Shown here: one piece after another, positions 5,592 through 13,870 of the stretch | Position numbering within the stretch: position 1 is the first letter of the stretch | Layout of the letters: every line of letters begins with the position of its first letter | Source: JBCBKZ01 sp039026975 | GTDB lineage: Bacteria; Bacteroidota; Bacteroidia; J057 | DNA: 20,247 nucleotides | Direction: 5' to 3' | Assembly: GCA_039026975.1 (NCBI GenBank) | Contig: JBCCLI010000078.1 | Coordinates: 1 to 20,247 of the forward strand | Notes under the pieces: model-generated | Told to the model about the DNA's origin: nothing | Seen by the model: the letters and a program-made list of their open reading frames with translations, nothing else | Databases searched by the model: none | Program-made: the position numbers and the translations under genes

Positions 5592-8500
5592 ATGATTCCA
5601 AAATACCTTAGCATACAAGGCCTCTACTCCTACCAGGGAACCCATGAGATAGACTTTGAGCCCCTGACTTCAGCCCAACTCTTCGGGATATTTGGAGCTA
5701 CTGGTAGTGGGAAATCCTCCATACTAGAAGCTATTTCCTATGCCCTCTATGGAGAGTCAGAGCGTCTCAATAAGCGTGATAACCGAGCATATAATATGAT
5801 GAACCTGCGTTCCAAGCGCATGTTTATTTCCTTTGAATTTGAGGTGAATGAACAACGCTACAAGTTTGAGGCCCAGGCCAAAAGAAATTCGAAACGTTTT
5901 GATGATGTCACCCTCCTCCCAAGAAAAGCCTACCAACTAGCGAGAGGCAAGTGGCTGCCCATAGAGGTAACTACCGCCAAAGAATTGACGGGCCTTAGTT
6001 ACCAGAACTTCCGCAGGACCATTATCATCCCCCAAGGGAAATTCCAGGAATTTCTCCAACTGACAGATACAGATAGGGTACGTATGCTGAAAGAGATATT
6101 CCAACTGGAGAAGTATGAGCTAGAAAAAAAAGCATCTGTCCTGCAGAGGAAAAATCAGGAAAAGATCAGCCATTGCGAAACCCTGCTCACAAAACTGGAG
6201 GCCATTACGCCTGAGCGTATTCAGGAGCTGGAAAGTCAGTTAGAAGCATTAGAGACCGCCTATCAGCAGCAGGAGGCCACCCTTCAAGCTAAGCGTAAGC
6301 TACTAGCTGAAATGGAAGAGCAAAAGCTGAAAATGGACAGGCTATCTAGGCAGCAGACAATAGTTAAGGGGTTACAGGGACAGGAGCATTTATTTGAGAA
6401 ACGTGAGAAAATCCTGAGGCAGTATGAAGATTGTCTCACACATCTGACACCCTTAATACAAAAGCATAAAGAACTCGTCCATCAGCTAGAAGATACCCTT
6501 CGTCAGAAAAAACTCAAGCAAAACCAGCTGGAGAAGGATAAAGAATTACTAGGAAATGCAGAAGGTAATTTTAGCCGAATCCAACAGCAGTACCTAAACA
6601 GAGAATCCTTACTCCTGAAAGCCAGGGAGCTGGAGAAAATGACAGAAATTCAGGAGCTGGAGAACATTCTCACTAAGAAGGAACAAAGAATAGTAGATGG
6701 TCAAAGAATAACCGAGGAGCGAAAAGCGGAAAGACAATCCCTACAAGTAGAGCTGCAGCAGCTGGATAGTCAGTGGAAAGATCTTCAAGATAGTAAGCCA
6801 GACCTGGGAAAAATCATCCAGATGAAAGACTGGCTGAATAAACTGGAGGCCCTTGAGGGGGAGAATGATCGGCAGAAGAAGGAGTTAGCAGAGGCTGATG
6901 AAATGCTGAAACAGACTGAGAACTCAAAGAGAGAATTACTAGAGAAGACGTCCTTAGAGCTTATTCAATATACCCTGTCCCCTGAGCAGATCCTACCTAT
7001 TCTCACGCAGGATATAGAAGCCATAGAAGGGCAGATAGCGGATACCCAGAAGCAGCTAAATGTGGAAGAAGCCCAGTCTCACCTACTGGGTATAAGTACA
7101 CAATTAAAAGAAGGCGAGCCCTGTCCATTATGTGGCGCTACCCATCATCCTACCCTGATGCAAGCTGCCTCAGATGAATCCTATTTACAGTCCCTAAAGG
7201 AAAAGATAGAGAGCCTGGAAACCCATAAATCAGAGCAGCAGAAAGTCCTTCTCCAGCTAGAACAGCTAGGTACTAAGTTATCAGAAAGAAGCCTCCAGGT
7301 ATCTGCATTAACCCAAAAGGGGGAGGAAGCCCAACTAGCTATACATGATCATCAGCTACAAGCTCAGTTTTCTACAGAAGAAAATTCTCCAGAAAATATA
7401 CGGGCTTTAATTCTTCAGCAAACACAAGCAGATGAAAAGATTAAAGAAATAGCTAACAGTAGAGAAACTAAGCAGGAAGTCCTTATTGAGGTAGAAAAGA
7501 AAATTGAAAAGTATACAGCCGCTTTAGAAGATATAAAAAGGGAATACCAGGAGACAGAGGTAGCCTACCAGGCAGGAATCCAAAGCCTACAGCAGCTTTC
7601 CTATGAGAATTATCAAACCAAAACCGCTGAAGAAATTCAGGAGGAGGAGAATACCCTCAGAAATGAATATACCCAGCTTAATGCCCTATTTGAGCAGGCA
7701 GATGAGCGCGTTAAAAAGCTACGTTCCAGCATTGATAGCCTAAGTGGAGAATTAGACACCATAGGGGAGCAGGAGCTAAGGCTTACCAAGCTTGTGGCCG
7801 AAGGGCATCAGGAAGTAGATAAAGCCCTAAGTAAAGCAGGATACGAAAGTGTAGATGAGGTAGAGCAGATAGTGAGCTTATCCTTAAACCCTTCAGGAGA
7901 ACGGGAGGCCATCAGTAGTTTCCGGCAAGAACTTCACCAGGCACAAGCTGTTTTGGAAGAACTCCAACAACAGCTTAGCGGTATAGATCAGGATTTTTCC
8001 ACCTATGAGCCCTTACTGGCAGAAATCCAGCAAAATGAAGAATTCCAGAAAGAACAAACCAAGCAAATAGGAGCCACCCAGCAGGAGATCCATAGAACCA
8101 AGGAGCAGCTGACAGAAAAACAGAAATTGGAAGAGCAGAAAGAACAGCTAACACTACGTGGAGAGGACATTAAGACCCTGAAAAGCTTATTTGCTAGAAG
8201 TGGCTTTGTGAACTATGTGTCTACCATGTACTTGCGCCAGCTATGTGAAGCTGCTAACCATAGGTTCACTAAGTTGACCAGGGGGAGCCTTAGATTAGAG
8301 ACCACGGACACCAATCAGTTTCAGGTACGCGACTACCTGAATGAAGGACAAACCAGAAGCGTTAAGACTCTTTCTGGTGGGCAGACTTTCCAGGCTTCTC
8401 TTTCCTTGGCCTTGGCCTTGGCAGATCAGGTGCACCAGCAGGCTAAGTCAGACCAAAACTTCTTCTTCCTAGATGAGGGATTTGGGTCCCAGGATAAGCA

Positions 8501-8666
8501 GTCGTTACAGATCATCTTCCAGACGCTTACCTCTCTCAGAAAAGAAAACCGAATTGTAGGGGTCATTTCCCATGTAGAAGAACTTCAGCAGGAGATCAAT
8601 TCCTATCTGCATATTCAGCAGGATGTAGAAACTGGCAGCTTCATACAGAAAAGCTGGGAGGGGTAA
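5592..8666 (+). CDS. sbcC: SbcC, SMC-like ATPase subunit of SbcCD (Rad50 family)
   Basis: The 1024-residue protein shows the full Rad50 plan. Walker A is GATGSGKS (35-42), the Q-loop Gln148 lies in PQGKFQEF, and a long Gln/Glu/Lys-rich coiled coil follows. The zinc hook CPLC (Cys511, Cys514) sits exactly at mid-length and lets two coils join. A second coiled coil leads to the ABC signature LSGGQ (927-931) and Walker B FFFLDEG with Asp961-Glu962. With SbcD it processes hairpins, palindromes and blocked double-strand ends. The start is the first ATG after the sbcD stop and begins MIPKYLSIQGLYSYQG, as expected for the family. No motif is missing. Confidence 0.96.
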   Translation: MIPKYLSIQGLYSYQGTHEIDFEPLTSAQLFGIFGATGSGKSSILEAISYALYGESERLNKRDNRAYNMMNLRSKRMFISFEFEVNEQRYKFEAQAKRNSKRFDDVTLLPRKAYQLARGKWLPIEVTTAKELTGLSYQNFRRTIIIPQGKFQEFLQLTDTDRVRMLKEIFQLEKYELEKKASVLQRKNQEKISHCETLLTKLEAITPERIQELESQLEALETAYQQQEATLQAKRKLLAEMEEQKLKMDRLSRQQTIVKGLQGQEHLFEKREKILRQYEDCLTHLTPLIQKHKELVHQLEDTLRQKKLKQNQLEKDKELLGNAEGNFSRIQQQYLNRESLLLKARELEKMTEIQELENILTKKEQRIVDGQRITEERKAERQSLQVELQQLDSQWKDLQDSKPDLGKIIQMKDWLNKLEALEGENDRQKKELAEADEMLKQTENSKRELLEKTSLELIQYTLSPEQILPILTQDIEAIEGQIADTQKQLNVEEAQSHLLGISTQLKEGEPCPLCGATHHPTLMQAASDESYLQSLKEKIESLETHKSEQQKVLLQLEQLGTKLSERSLQVSALTQKGEEAQLAIHDHQLQAQFSTEENSPENIRALILQQTQADEKIKEIANSRETKQEVLIEVEKKIEKYTAALEDIKREYQETEVAYQAGIQSLQQLSYENYQTKTAEEIQEEENTLRNEYTQLNALFEQADERVKKLRSSIDSLSGELDTIGEQELRLTKLVAEGHQEVDKALSKAGYESVDEVEQIVSLSLNPSGEREAISSFRQELHQAQAVLEELQQQLSGIDQDFSTYEPLLAEIQQNEEFQKEQTKQIGATQQEIHRTKEQLTEKQKLEEQKEQLTLRGEDIKTLKSLFARSGFVNYVSTMYLRQLCEAANHRFTKLTRGSLRLETTDTNQFQVRDYLNEGQTRSVKTLSGGQTFQASLSLALALADQVHQQAKSDQNFFFLDEGFGSQDKQSLQIIFQTLTSLRKENRIVGVISHVEELQQEINSYLHIQQDVETGSFIQKSWEG

Positions 8667-8691
8667 GATGAATCGGTTTTTCCCGGGCGTT

Positions 8692-8757
8692 TGGCTCCTA
8701 AGGAGCCATGCTTGATGGTGCCCTAACGGGCTAGTGAGATGGGACTCCTATGGAGTC
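8692..8757. repeat. Three small hairpins spaced about 25 bases apart
   Basis: Three near-identical small inverted repeats follow the sbcC stop: TGGCTCC-TAA-GGAGCCA (8692-8708), GCCC-TAAC-GGGC (8720-8731) and GACTCC-TAT-GGAGTC (8743-8757). Their centres lie at about 8700, 8725.5 and 8750, a regular period of about 25 bases. Each has a C-rich arm, a TA-starting loop and a G-rich arm. No T run follows, so they are poor terminators. The bases between the hairpins are not conserved. From 8758 to 8921 only a weak CTTGGC/GCCAAG pair (8790, 8811) is visible. Confidence 0.6.
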
Positions 8758-8921
8758 AGAGTATTCAATCCATATTGGCAGCCTAGCGTCTTGGCGAACA
8801 AAATATTCATGCCAAGCCGAAAAGACACGAGGTTCTTAGCAGTTGAAATTATCTGGAAAAATAGAGTAGTATAAGGAGATTTCCGCATCTTTAAGAGATC
8901 AACACACACTAACTACTGCTT

Positions 8922-10241
8922 ATGCCACTCGTCATTGTTATCACAGGGGTGATTCTCCTATTACTCCTGATAGCCCTCTTCAAAGTAAACGCTTTTATTG
9001 CATTCGTTTTGGTAGCCTTAGGGGTAGGGCTTGCGCAGGGAATGGCTGTAGCAGATACGGTGCAGGCTATTCAAGATGGGATAGGGAATACACTCGGATT
9101 CATCGTGCTGATTTTAGGATTTGGGGCTATGCTGGGAAAACTGGTGGCTGAGAGTGGAGCAGCCCAAAGAATTACAGACAGCCTAGTAAAGCTGTTCGGC
9201 ATTAAGCGGATTCAGTTTGCACTGATGCTTACAGGCTTCATTGTAGGTATTCCCATGTTCTACTCAGTAGGCTTTATCATTTTAGTTCCCCTGGTGTTTA
9301 CCATAGCTGCTTCTACCAGACTTCCTCTCATTTTTGTAGCCCTTCCTATGTTATCTGCCTTATCTGTTACCCACGGGTATCTTCCGCCCCATCCCGCGCC
9401 TACTGCTATAGCAGCAGATTTTAATGCAGATATAGGACTTACCATGATGTATGGGCTCATCATAGCTATTCCAGCTATATTACTAGCAGGATATGTATTC
9501 TCCTTTACACTCAAAGACATGAATCCTACCCCTCCTAAAGATCTGTTTGAAACTAAAGTATTTGCAGAACATGAAATGCCGGGGATGACTACCAGCATAC
9601 TCACCGCTCTGCTACCCATTATTCTCATAGGAGGAAAAACCATTCTTCAACCTTTCTTTGAGCCGGGAACTATGGCCGCTGAAATCCTGGAGTTCTTTGG
9701 TAATCCTATCCTGGCTATGCTAATGTCTGTTTGTGTAGCTATCTATTTTCTGGGGCTTAAGCGAGGAAAGTCTATGCCTAGCATCATGAATAGTCTGGTA
9801 GATTCTGTGAAAAGTATCACCATGATCATGCTAATTATTGCAGGAGCAGGCGCCTTGAAGGAAGTGATGTCAGCCAGTGGCATCAGTGATTATATGGGTT
9901 CTCTCTTAGCGCAGAGTTCCTGGTCCCCTATATTATTAGCTTGGGGTATAGCAGCCCTTATTAGGGTAAGCGTAGGTTCTGCTACCATTGCAGGCCTTAC
10001 TACAGCTGGCATTATTCTCCCTATGGTAGCTACTTCTGGCGTAAGCCCAGAGCTACTTGTACTCGCTACTGGGGCAGGCTCTCTTATGCTTTCTCACGTG
10101 AACGACTCTGGCTTTTGGATGTTCAAGGAATTTTTCAATCTTTCTATTAAAGAGACTTTCAGAAGCTGGACAGTTATGGAAACTATAGTTTCCGTAGCGG
10201 GTCTGGTAGGTGTATACATACTTCATATCGTCATTTCATAG
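8922..10241 (+). CDS. GntP-family permease, DsdX-like
   Basis: This 439-residue, highly hydrophobic protein matches the GntP family of proton symporters for gluconate and related acids, which also contains the D-serine permease DsdX. Recognisable family stretches are the N-terminus FKVNAFIAFVLVALGVGLAQG, the loop HGYLPPHPAPTAIA near residue 150, RVSVGSATIAG near 347 and LSHVNDSGFWMFKEF near 390. Roughly a dozen hydrophobic segments are seen in the inner membrane. The gene begins a run of four plus-strand genes and is followed 20 bases later by ridA, then a D-amino-acid PLP enzyme. That context favours a D-serine-like or other hydroxy-amino-acid substrate over a sugar acid, but the substrate is inferred. 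Confidence 0.9.
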   Translation: MPLVIVITGVILLLLLIALFKVNAFIAFVLVALGVGLAQGMAVADTVQAIQDGIGNTLGFIVLILGFGAMLGKLVAESGAAQRITDSLVKLFGIKRIQFALMLTGFIVGIPMFYSVGFIILVPLVFTIAASTRLPLIFVALPMLSALSVTHGYLPPHPAPTAIAADFNADIGLTMMYGLIIAIPAILLAGYVFSFTLKDMNPTPPKDLFETKVFAEHEMPGMTTSILTALLPIILIGGKTILQPFFEPGTMAAEILEFFGNPILAMLMSVCVAIYFLGLKRGKSMPSIMNSLVDSVKSITMIMLIIAGAGALKEVMSASGISDYMGSLLAQSSWSPILLAWGIAALIRVSVGSATIAGLTTAGIILPMVATSGVSPELLVLATGAGSLMLSHVNDSGFWMFKEFFNLSIKETFRSWTVMETIVSVAGLVGVYILHIVIS

Positions 10242-10261
10242 AACAAAAAATACATTCATTC

Positions 10262-10717
10262 ATGGAAGAAAAATTAGCTGAAATGGGGTTGACCCTCCCT
10301 GCACCTCCCCCACGTGGAGGCGTTTATAAGTCGGTCTGTATTTCTGGTACCCATTTATACGCTTCGGGTCATGTGCCCATAAGGCATGACGGTACGAAGG
10401 TGGAAGGCAGAGTGGGAGAGAATATGGATACAGCTACTGCTGCCAAAGCTGCTCAGCTGGTGGGGCTGAACATGTTGGCGAGCATAAAGGCCGAGCTAGG
10501 CGATCTATCCAAGCTGAAATGCCTGGTAAAAACGCTGGGGATGGTAAACTGTACCCATGACTTCCGGGAACAGCCCCTGGTAATTAACGGCTTTAGTGAG
10601 CTGATGCGCGCACTCATGGGACCTGATAAAGGCGTAGGAGCCAGATCTGCCGTAGGTATGATGCTCCCACATGGGGTGGCTGTAGAGATAGAAGCTATCT
10701 TTGAAATTGATGCCTAA
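10262..10717 (+). CDS. RidA/YjgF-family enamine/imine deaminase
   Basis: This 151-residue protein of the RidA (YjgF/YER057c/UK114) superfamily is longer than the 128 residues of E. coli RidA, so it belongs to one of the longer subgroups. YASGHVPI near residue 37 and GVGARSAVGMMLPHGVAVEIEAIFEI at the C-terminus are diagnostic; Arg128 in GARSAVG is the position that binds the substrate carboxylate in active RidA. RidA hydrolyses 2-aminoacrylate and related enamines released by PLP dehydratases, which protects PLP enzymes from damage. Its stop overlaps the next start as TAATG, so translation is coupled to the PLP enzyme, the likely source of its substrate. Confidence 0.92.
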   Translation: MEEKLAEMGLTLPAPPPRGGVYKSVCISGTHLYASGHVPIRHDGTKVEGRVGENMDTATAAKAAQLVGLNMLASIKAELGDLSKLKCLVKTLGMVNCTHDFREQPLVINGFSELMRALMGPDKGVGARSAVGMMLPHGVAVEIEAIFEIDA

Positions 10718-11844
10718 TGCGTGAACCAACTACCCCTTGGTACGAGCTTAATGATCCTAGCCTCTTGGATACTCCCTGCCTAATGGTTCATCCAGAGACA
10801 GTAAAGGCTAATATTCAGAAGATGTGTGAGATAGCTGGTAAGAAGGAACGGCTTATACCACATGTGAAAACCCATAAAATGGAGGCTGTAGCCAGGATGC
10901 ATCTGGCAGAAGGGCTAGCTTCTTTCAAGTGTGCGACCGTAGCAGAGGCTGAAATGCTGGCGCAGGCAGGAGCGGAGAGTATCTTATTAGCCCACCAACT
11001 AGTCGGTCCAAAGTTGGCTAGATATATGAAATTGGTGGCTGCCTATCCTGATACCTCCTTCTCCACCATAGTAGATGATATGGGGATTCTTAAGCAGATC
11101 ATACAAGGAGTGACTGAATTTGGAGATAGGCTGGGACTGTGGATAGACCTGGATAATGGTATGCATAGGAGTGGCATTATGCCTGGTAGGGAAGCCCAGG
11201 AACTCATAGAGGCTATTCTTTCTGTAACCTCAGAAAAGGTGGTTTTTGAAGGTCTGCATGTATATGATGGGCATTTGAGAGACCAAGCTTTTAATGAGCG
11301 GAAGGATAAGTCTGATATGGCATTTGAAGCAGTAGAAAGCTTTATTCAGGAATTAGCAGAGAAAGGTATTACCATCCCTAAAGTAGTAGCGGGCGGCTCC
11401 CCCACTTTTCCTGTGCATAGCCTGAGAGAAAACATATTTGTAAGTCCAGGTACCTATGTGTTCTGGGATTACGGGTATAAGAAGATGCTGCCGGAACTTC
11501 CCTTTGAGTGGGCAGCCATAATAGCCACTCGTATAATTAGCAAGCCTGGAGAGAATAGACTTACGCTGGATCTTGGCCATAAGGCTATAGCAGCAGAGAA
11601 TCCTTTAGAGAAAAGGGTATACTTCCCAGCGCTTCCCAAGGTAGTTTTCGTGGGCCAGAGTGAGGAGCATTTAGTAATACATACAGAGGAGGAAGGCCAG
11701 TATCAGGTAGGAGATATACTATATGGAGTTCCTCATCATATATGTCCTACTGTAGCCCTTCATCAACAGGCATATGTCATTAAAAGCTACCAAATCACAG
11801 ATCATTGGAAAGTATCAGCCAGAGATAGGATGCTGACAATTTAA
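10717..11844 (+). CDS. Fold-type III PLP enzyme, D-serine dehydratase-like (DSD1/D-threonine aldolase family)
   Basis: The 375-residue protein has the alanine-racemase-like barrel with PLP Lys51 in PHVKTHK, and a C-terminal domain with PHHICPTVALH. In this family the metal beside PLP is held by an HxC pair in zinc-dependent D-serine dehydratases (chicken enzyme His347/Cys349) and by HxD in D-threonine aldolases. Here it is His341-Ile-Cys343, the dehydratase form. The expected reaction is D-serine to 2-aminoacrylate, then pyruvate and ammonia, or the D-threonine equivalent. Translation is coupled to the upstream ridA, which would remove the aminoacrylate. Databases often call such proteins D-threonine aldolase or alanine racemase-like; the residue evidence argues against the first name. 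Confidence 0.88.
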   Translation: MREPTTPWYELNDPSLLDTPCLMVHPETVKANIQKMCEIAGKKERLIPHVKTHKMEAVARMHLAEGLASFKCATVAEAEMLAQAGAESILLAHQLVGPKLARYMKLVAAYPDTSFSTIVDDMGILKQIIQGVTEFGDRLGLWIDLDNGMHRSGIMPGREAQELIEAILSVTSEKVVFEGLHVYDGHLRDQAFNERKDKSDMAFEAVESFIQELAEKGITIPKVVAGGSPTFPVHSLRENIFVSPGTYVFWDYGYKKMLPELPFEWAAIIATRIISKPGENRLTLDLGHKAIAAENPLEKRVYFPALPKVVFVGQSEEHLVIHTEEEGQYQVGDILYGVPHHICPTVALHQQAYVIKSYQITDHWKVSARDRMLTI

Positions 11845-11976
11845 TGAGTACGAACGTAGGTCTTGGATACTATGTACTGATTATCAGTTGGTGATTGCTT
11901 ACTGATTTTGCTTGAAAGGATACATGATGAATGGGATGGCTTTACGCCACTCCATATACGTAGAAATAGGCGGCTT

Positions 11977-12029
11977 GTAGAGTTACATTGGGTGGGATGC
12001 GTATTTACGCACGTCAAAACAGGGTCTAC
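11977..12029. repeat. Imperfect inverted repeat before the dipeptidase gene
   Basis: The outer arms GTAGA (11977-11981) and TCTAC (12025-12029) enclose the inner palindrome TGCGTA-TT-TACGCA (11998-12011), and the two pairs share nearly the same centre (12003 and 12004.5). It resembles a decayed dispersed palindrome, or could be an operator, about 75-125 bases before the dipeptidase start. The rest of 11845-12103 shows only the small repeat ACTGATTATCAGT (11876-11888) and no gene. Confidence 0.35.
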
Positions 12030-12103
12030 CTAGCTGATACACTCTATTGACGGAAAGGGATAATGCAGGGGCATTTAGTGTGGTCTTAACTGAAATTGAT
12101 ATT

Positions 12104-13168
12104 ATGCTAATATTCGATGGACATCTTGACCTTTCCATGAATGCCATGGAGTGGAATCGCGATTTACGTAAGTCACTACAGGAAATTAACCGCCTGGAGG
12201 AAGGATTAGCTGATAAGCCGGATCGGGGTAAGGCCACCATTTCCTTTCAGGAAATGCGTAGCGGGAAGGTAGGGCTTTGTATGGCTACCCAAATAGCTCG
12301 GTACGTAACGCCAGAAAATCCTCTTCCGGGATGGAATTCTCCTGAACAGGCATGGGCACATACCCAAGCCCAGCTGGCATGGTATCACAGTATGGTGGAA
12401 GTAGGAGAATTAAGACAAATCAAAGAAGCAACAGAACTCCATCAGCATGTGTCTGATTGGGAAGAGGATGATAAAAATACACCCATAGGATTTATCCTAA
12501 GCCTGGAAGGTGCAGACTCCATTCTCTCCATGGAACATCTGGAACGTGCCTGGGAATATGGACTTAGGGCTGTAGGTCCTGCCCATTATGGCCCTGGGGT
12601 ATACGCCATGGGTACTGATGCAGAGGGAGGTATCACTGAGAGGGGAAAAGATCTCCTTCAAAAGATGGAATCGCTAGGGATGATTCTGGATGCTACTCAC
12701 CTATGTGATGATAGTTTTTGGGATGCCATGGATATATTTCATGGAGCCGTATGGGCTAGCCATTCTAATAGTAGAACCCTGGTTCCTAATCATAGACAGT
12801 TTTCTGATGAGCAGTATAGAGAATTGCTGAAGAGAGGCGCGGTCATAGGGATTGCCTTTGATGCTTGGATGTTGATCCCAGGATGGATAAGGGGGAAGAG
12901 TACGCCTGAGGAGACTGGCGTAGCACTATCTCACGTGGTGGATCATATCATGTATGTGTGTGAGCTGGCAGGGAATACTACGCAGGTAGCCTTAGGGACA
13001 GACCTGGATGGGGGATTTGGGAAGGAGCAGTGTCCATATGACCTGGAAAGTATAGCCAGGCTGCCTAAAGTAGGAGATCTACTCCTGGAAAGAGGCCTTA
13101 GCCAGGAAGATGTCTATAATATTTTCTCAAGAAACTGGCTACGGTTTCTCACCCATGCCTGGACATGA
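12104..13168 (+). CDS. Membrane-dipeptidase family (M19) zinc dipeptidase
   Basis: The 354-residue protein carries the full M19 metal set: His7 and Asp9 in FDGHLDL, Glu135 in LSLEGAD, His199 in DATHL, His220 in ASHSN and Asp300 in GTDLDG. The two zinc ions activate water to cleave dipeptides; family members accept a D-residue at the C-terminal position. No signal peptide is present, so it should be cytoplasmic and act on imported dipeptides. The ATG at 12104 is chosen because MLIFDGHLDL places the HxD motif where the family has it; an in-frame TTG at 12047 would add 19 residues without support. It is 259 bases from the PLP gene, so it may have its own promoter while sharing the same metabolic role. 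Confidence 0.92.
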   Translation: MLIFDGHLDLSMNAMEWNRDLRKSLQEINRLEEGLADKPDRGKATISFQEMRSGKVGLCMATQIARYVTPENPLPGWNSPEQAWAHTQAQLAWYHSMVEVGELRQIKEATELHQHVSDWEEDDKNTPIGFILSLEGADSILSMEHLERAWEYGLRAVGPAHYGPGVYAMGTDAEGGITERGKDLLQKMESLGMILDATHLCDDSFWDAMDIFHGAVWASHSNSRTLVPNHRQFSDEQYRELLKRGAVIGIAFDAWMLIPGWIRGKSTPEETGVALSHVVDHIMYVCELAGNTTQVALGTDLDGGFGKEQCPYDLESIARLPKVGDLLLERGLSQEDVYNIFSRNWLRFLTHAWT

Positions 13169-13171
13169 AAA

Positions 13172-13199
13172 ATCCCCTGAACCAGTTGGGTCAGGGGAT
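13172..13199 (-). terminator. Terminator between convergent genes
   Basis: ATCCCCTGA (13172-13180) pairs with TCAGGGGAT (13191-13199), with CC/GG continuing inward after one mismatch around an AGTT loop. Read on the minus strand, the stem is followed by five T (complement of 13167-13171), which overlap the dipeptidase stop. It therefore ends transcripts of the minus-strand gene at 13230. On the plus strand no T run follows, so any effect on the dipeptidase transcript would be weaker. Confidence 0.7.
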
Positions 13200-13229
13200 A
13201 CACGATTGACTATGGACAAACATTCACCA

Positions 13230-13610
13230 TTAAACTTTCACTTTGATAGTTACCCAAGCTTCCACGTTTTCTCCTCTCAATCTAGCTGGAGTAAAGATCA
13301 ACTCAGGTAATTGGTTCTTTAACACTATTCTCTTCTCTGAAGAAAGGGATTCTTTTACTTGATGGAACTGATAGTTTCCATCTTCATCTACTAGTATACA
13401 TACGCTCACTTCCTGCAGAGCCGTAGATATGTTTTTTTGCTTTCCTTCCTTGAGAATACCTTCATTCACCTCAGGAATATTCAATGCGTAAGGCTTGGAA
13501 AAGCTGCTAGTCTGCATGGAGGTCTGTGTATACATGACCCCGTTATGAGGTTGAGCCTGAAAGATGGTAATCGAAAAGAGCAAAACGAATGTGGCTATAT
13601 AGGCTTTCAT
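13230..13610 (-). CDS. Small secreted TonB-C-terminal-domain-like protein
   Basis: The 126-residue product starts with a clear signal peptide (KAYIATFVLLFSITIFQA, cut near AQ). The mature part has VSVCILVDEDGNYQF near residue 68 and ends LIFTPARLRGENVEAWVTIKV, the pattern of the TonB C-terminal fold (beta strand, FTPA turn, final strand). True TonB proteins have an N-terminal anchor and a long proline-rich spanning region; here both are absent, so it is a free periplasmic domain. The minus-strand gene upstream at 13871-14263 encodes a paralogue with the same layout. The partner is unknown; binding of an outer membrane protein or peptidoglycan is a guess from the fold. Confidence 0.72.
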   Translation of the reverse strand: MKAYIATFVLLFSITIFQAQPHNGVMYTQTSMQTSSFSKPYALNIPEVNEGILKEGKQKNISTALQEVSVCILVDEDGNYQFHQVKESLSSEKRIVLKNQLPELIFTPARLRGENVEAWVTIKVKV

Positions 13611-13821
13611 AATTCTAAATATTCAAGTGGCTTATTATTAATGCTTACACTAGTAAATAGAGAATATGGGCCACGCGTAACCACGCAGTTTGTAGGGGGC
13701 TATTTTTATCTGGTAAGCAGCATGAATGAGCTAGTAATTGGTAAGTTGTCTATCTGAGATAGGAAAGAGTTACCTTAATCAGCTGGAAATGGCTAAGGAT
13801 AGAGAGATCCCTAAAATACCT

Positions 13822-13850
13822 CTACCCTGATACCAGGAGTATCAGGATAG
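13822..13850 (-). terminator. Probable terminator of the second TonB-C-like gene
   Basis: CCTGATAC (13826-13833) and GTATCAGG (13839-13846) form an 8-bp stem with a 5-base loop, lengthened by CTA/TAG beyond one mismatch. On the minus strand it lies 21 bases past the stop of the 13871-14263 gene and is followed by GAGGTATTTTAG, a poor T run. The rest of 13611-13870 is non-coding and should hold the promoter of the 13230 gene, but I see no clear consensus. Confidence 0.5.
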
Positions 13851-13870
13851 AGATTCAGTCAATATTGTGA

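Noticed and set aside
8692..8757. The spaced hairpins considered as a short CRISPR array.
   Set aside because: The linkers are only about 11-12 bases, the repeats differ from one another and are self-complementary throughout, and no cas gene is near.
9260..9643. Minus-strand frame of 127 codons inside the permease gene.
   Set aside because: It is the antisense of a strongly conserved GntP coding region, and its translation has no family features.
12047..12103. In-frame TTG start for the dipeptidase adding 19 residues.
   Set aside because: M19 proteins begin close to the DGHxDL motif, and an ATG at 12104 gives exactly that.
13437..13757. Plus-strand frame of 106 codons over the first TonB-C-like gene.
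   Set aside because: The minus-strand frame has a signal peptide and domain motifs; the plus-strand product has neither.
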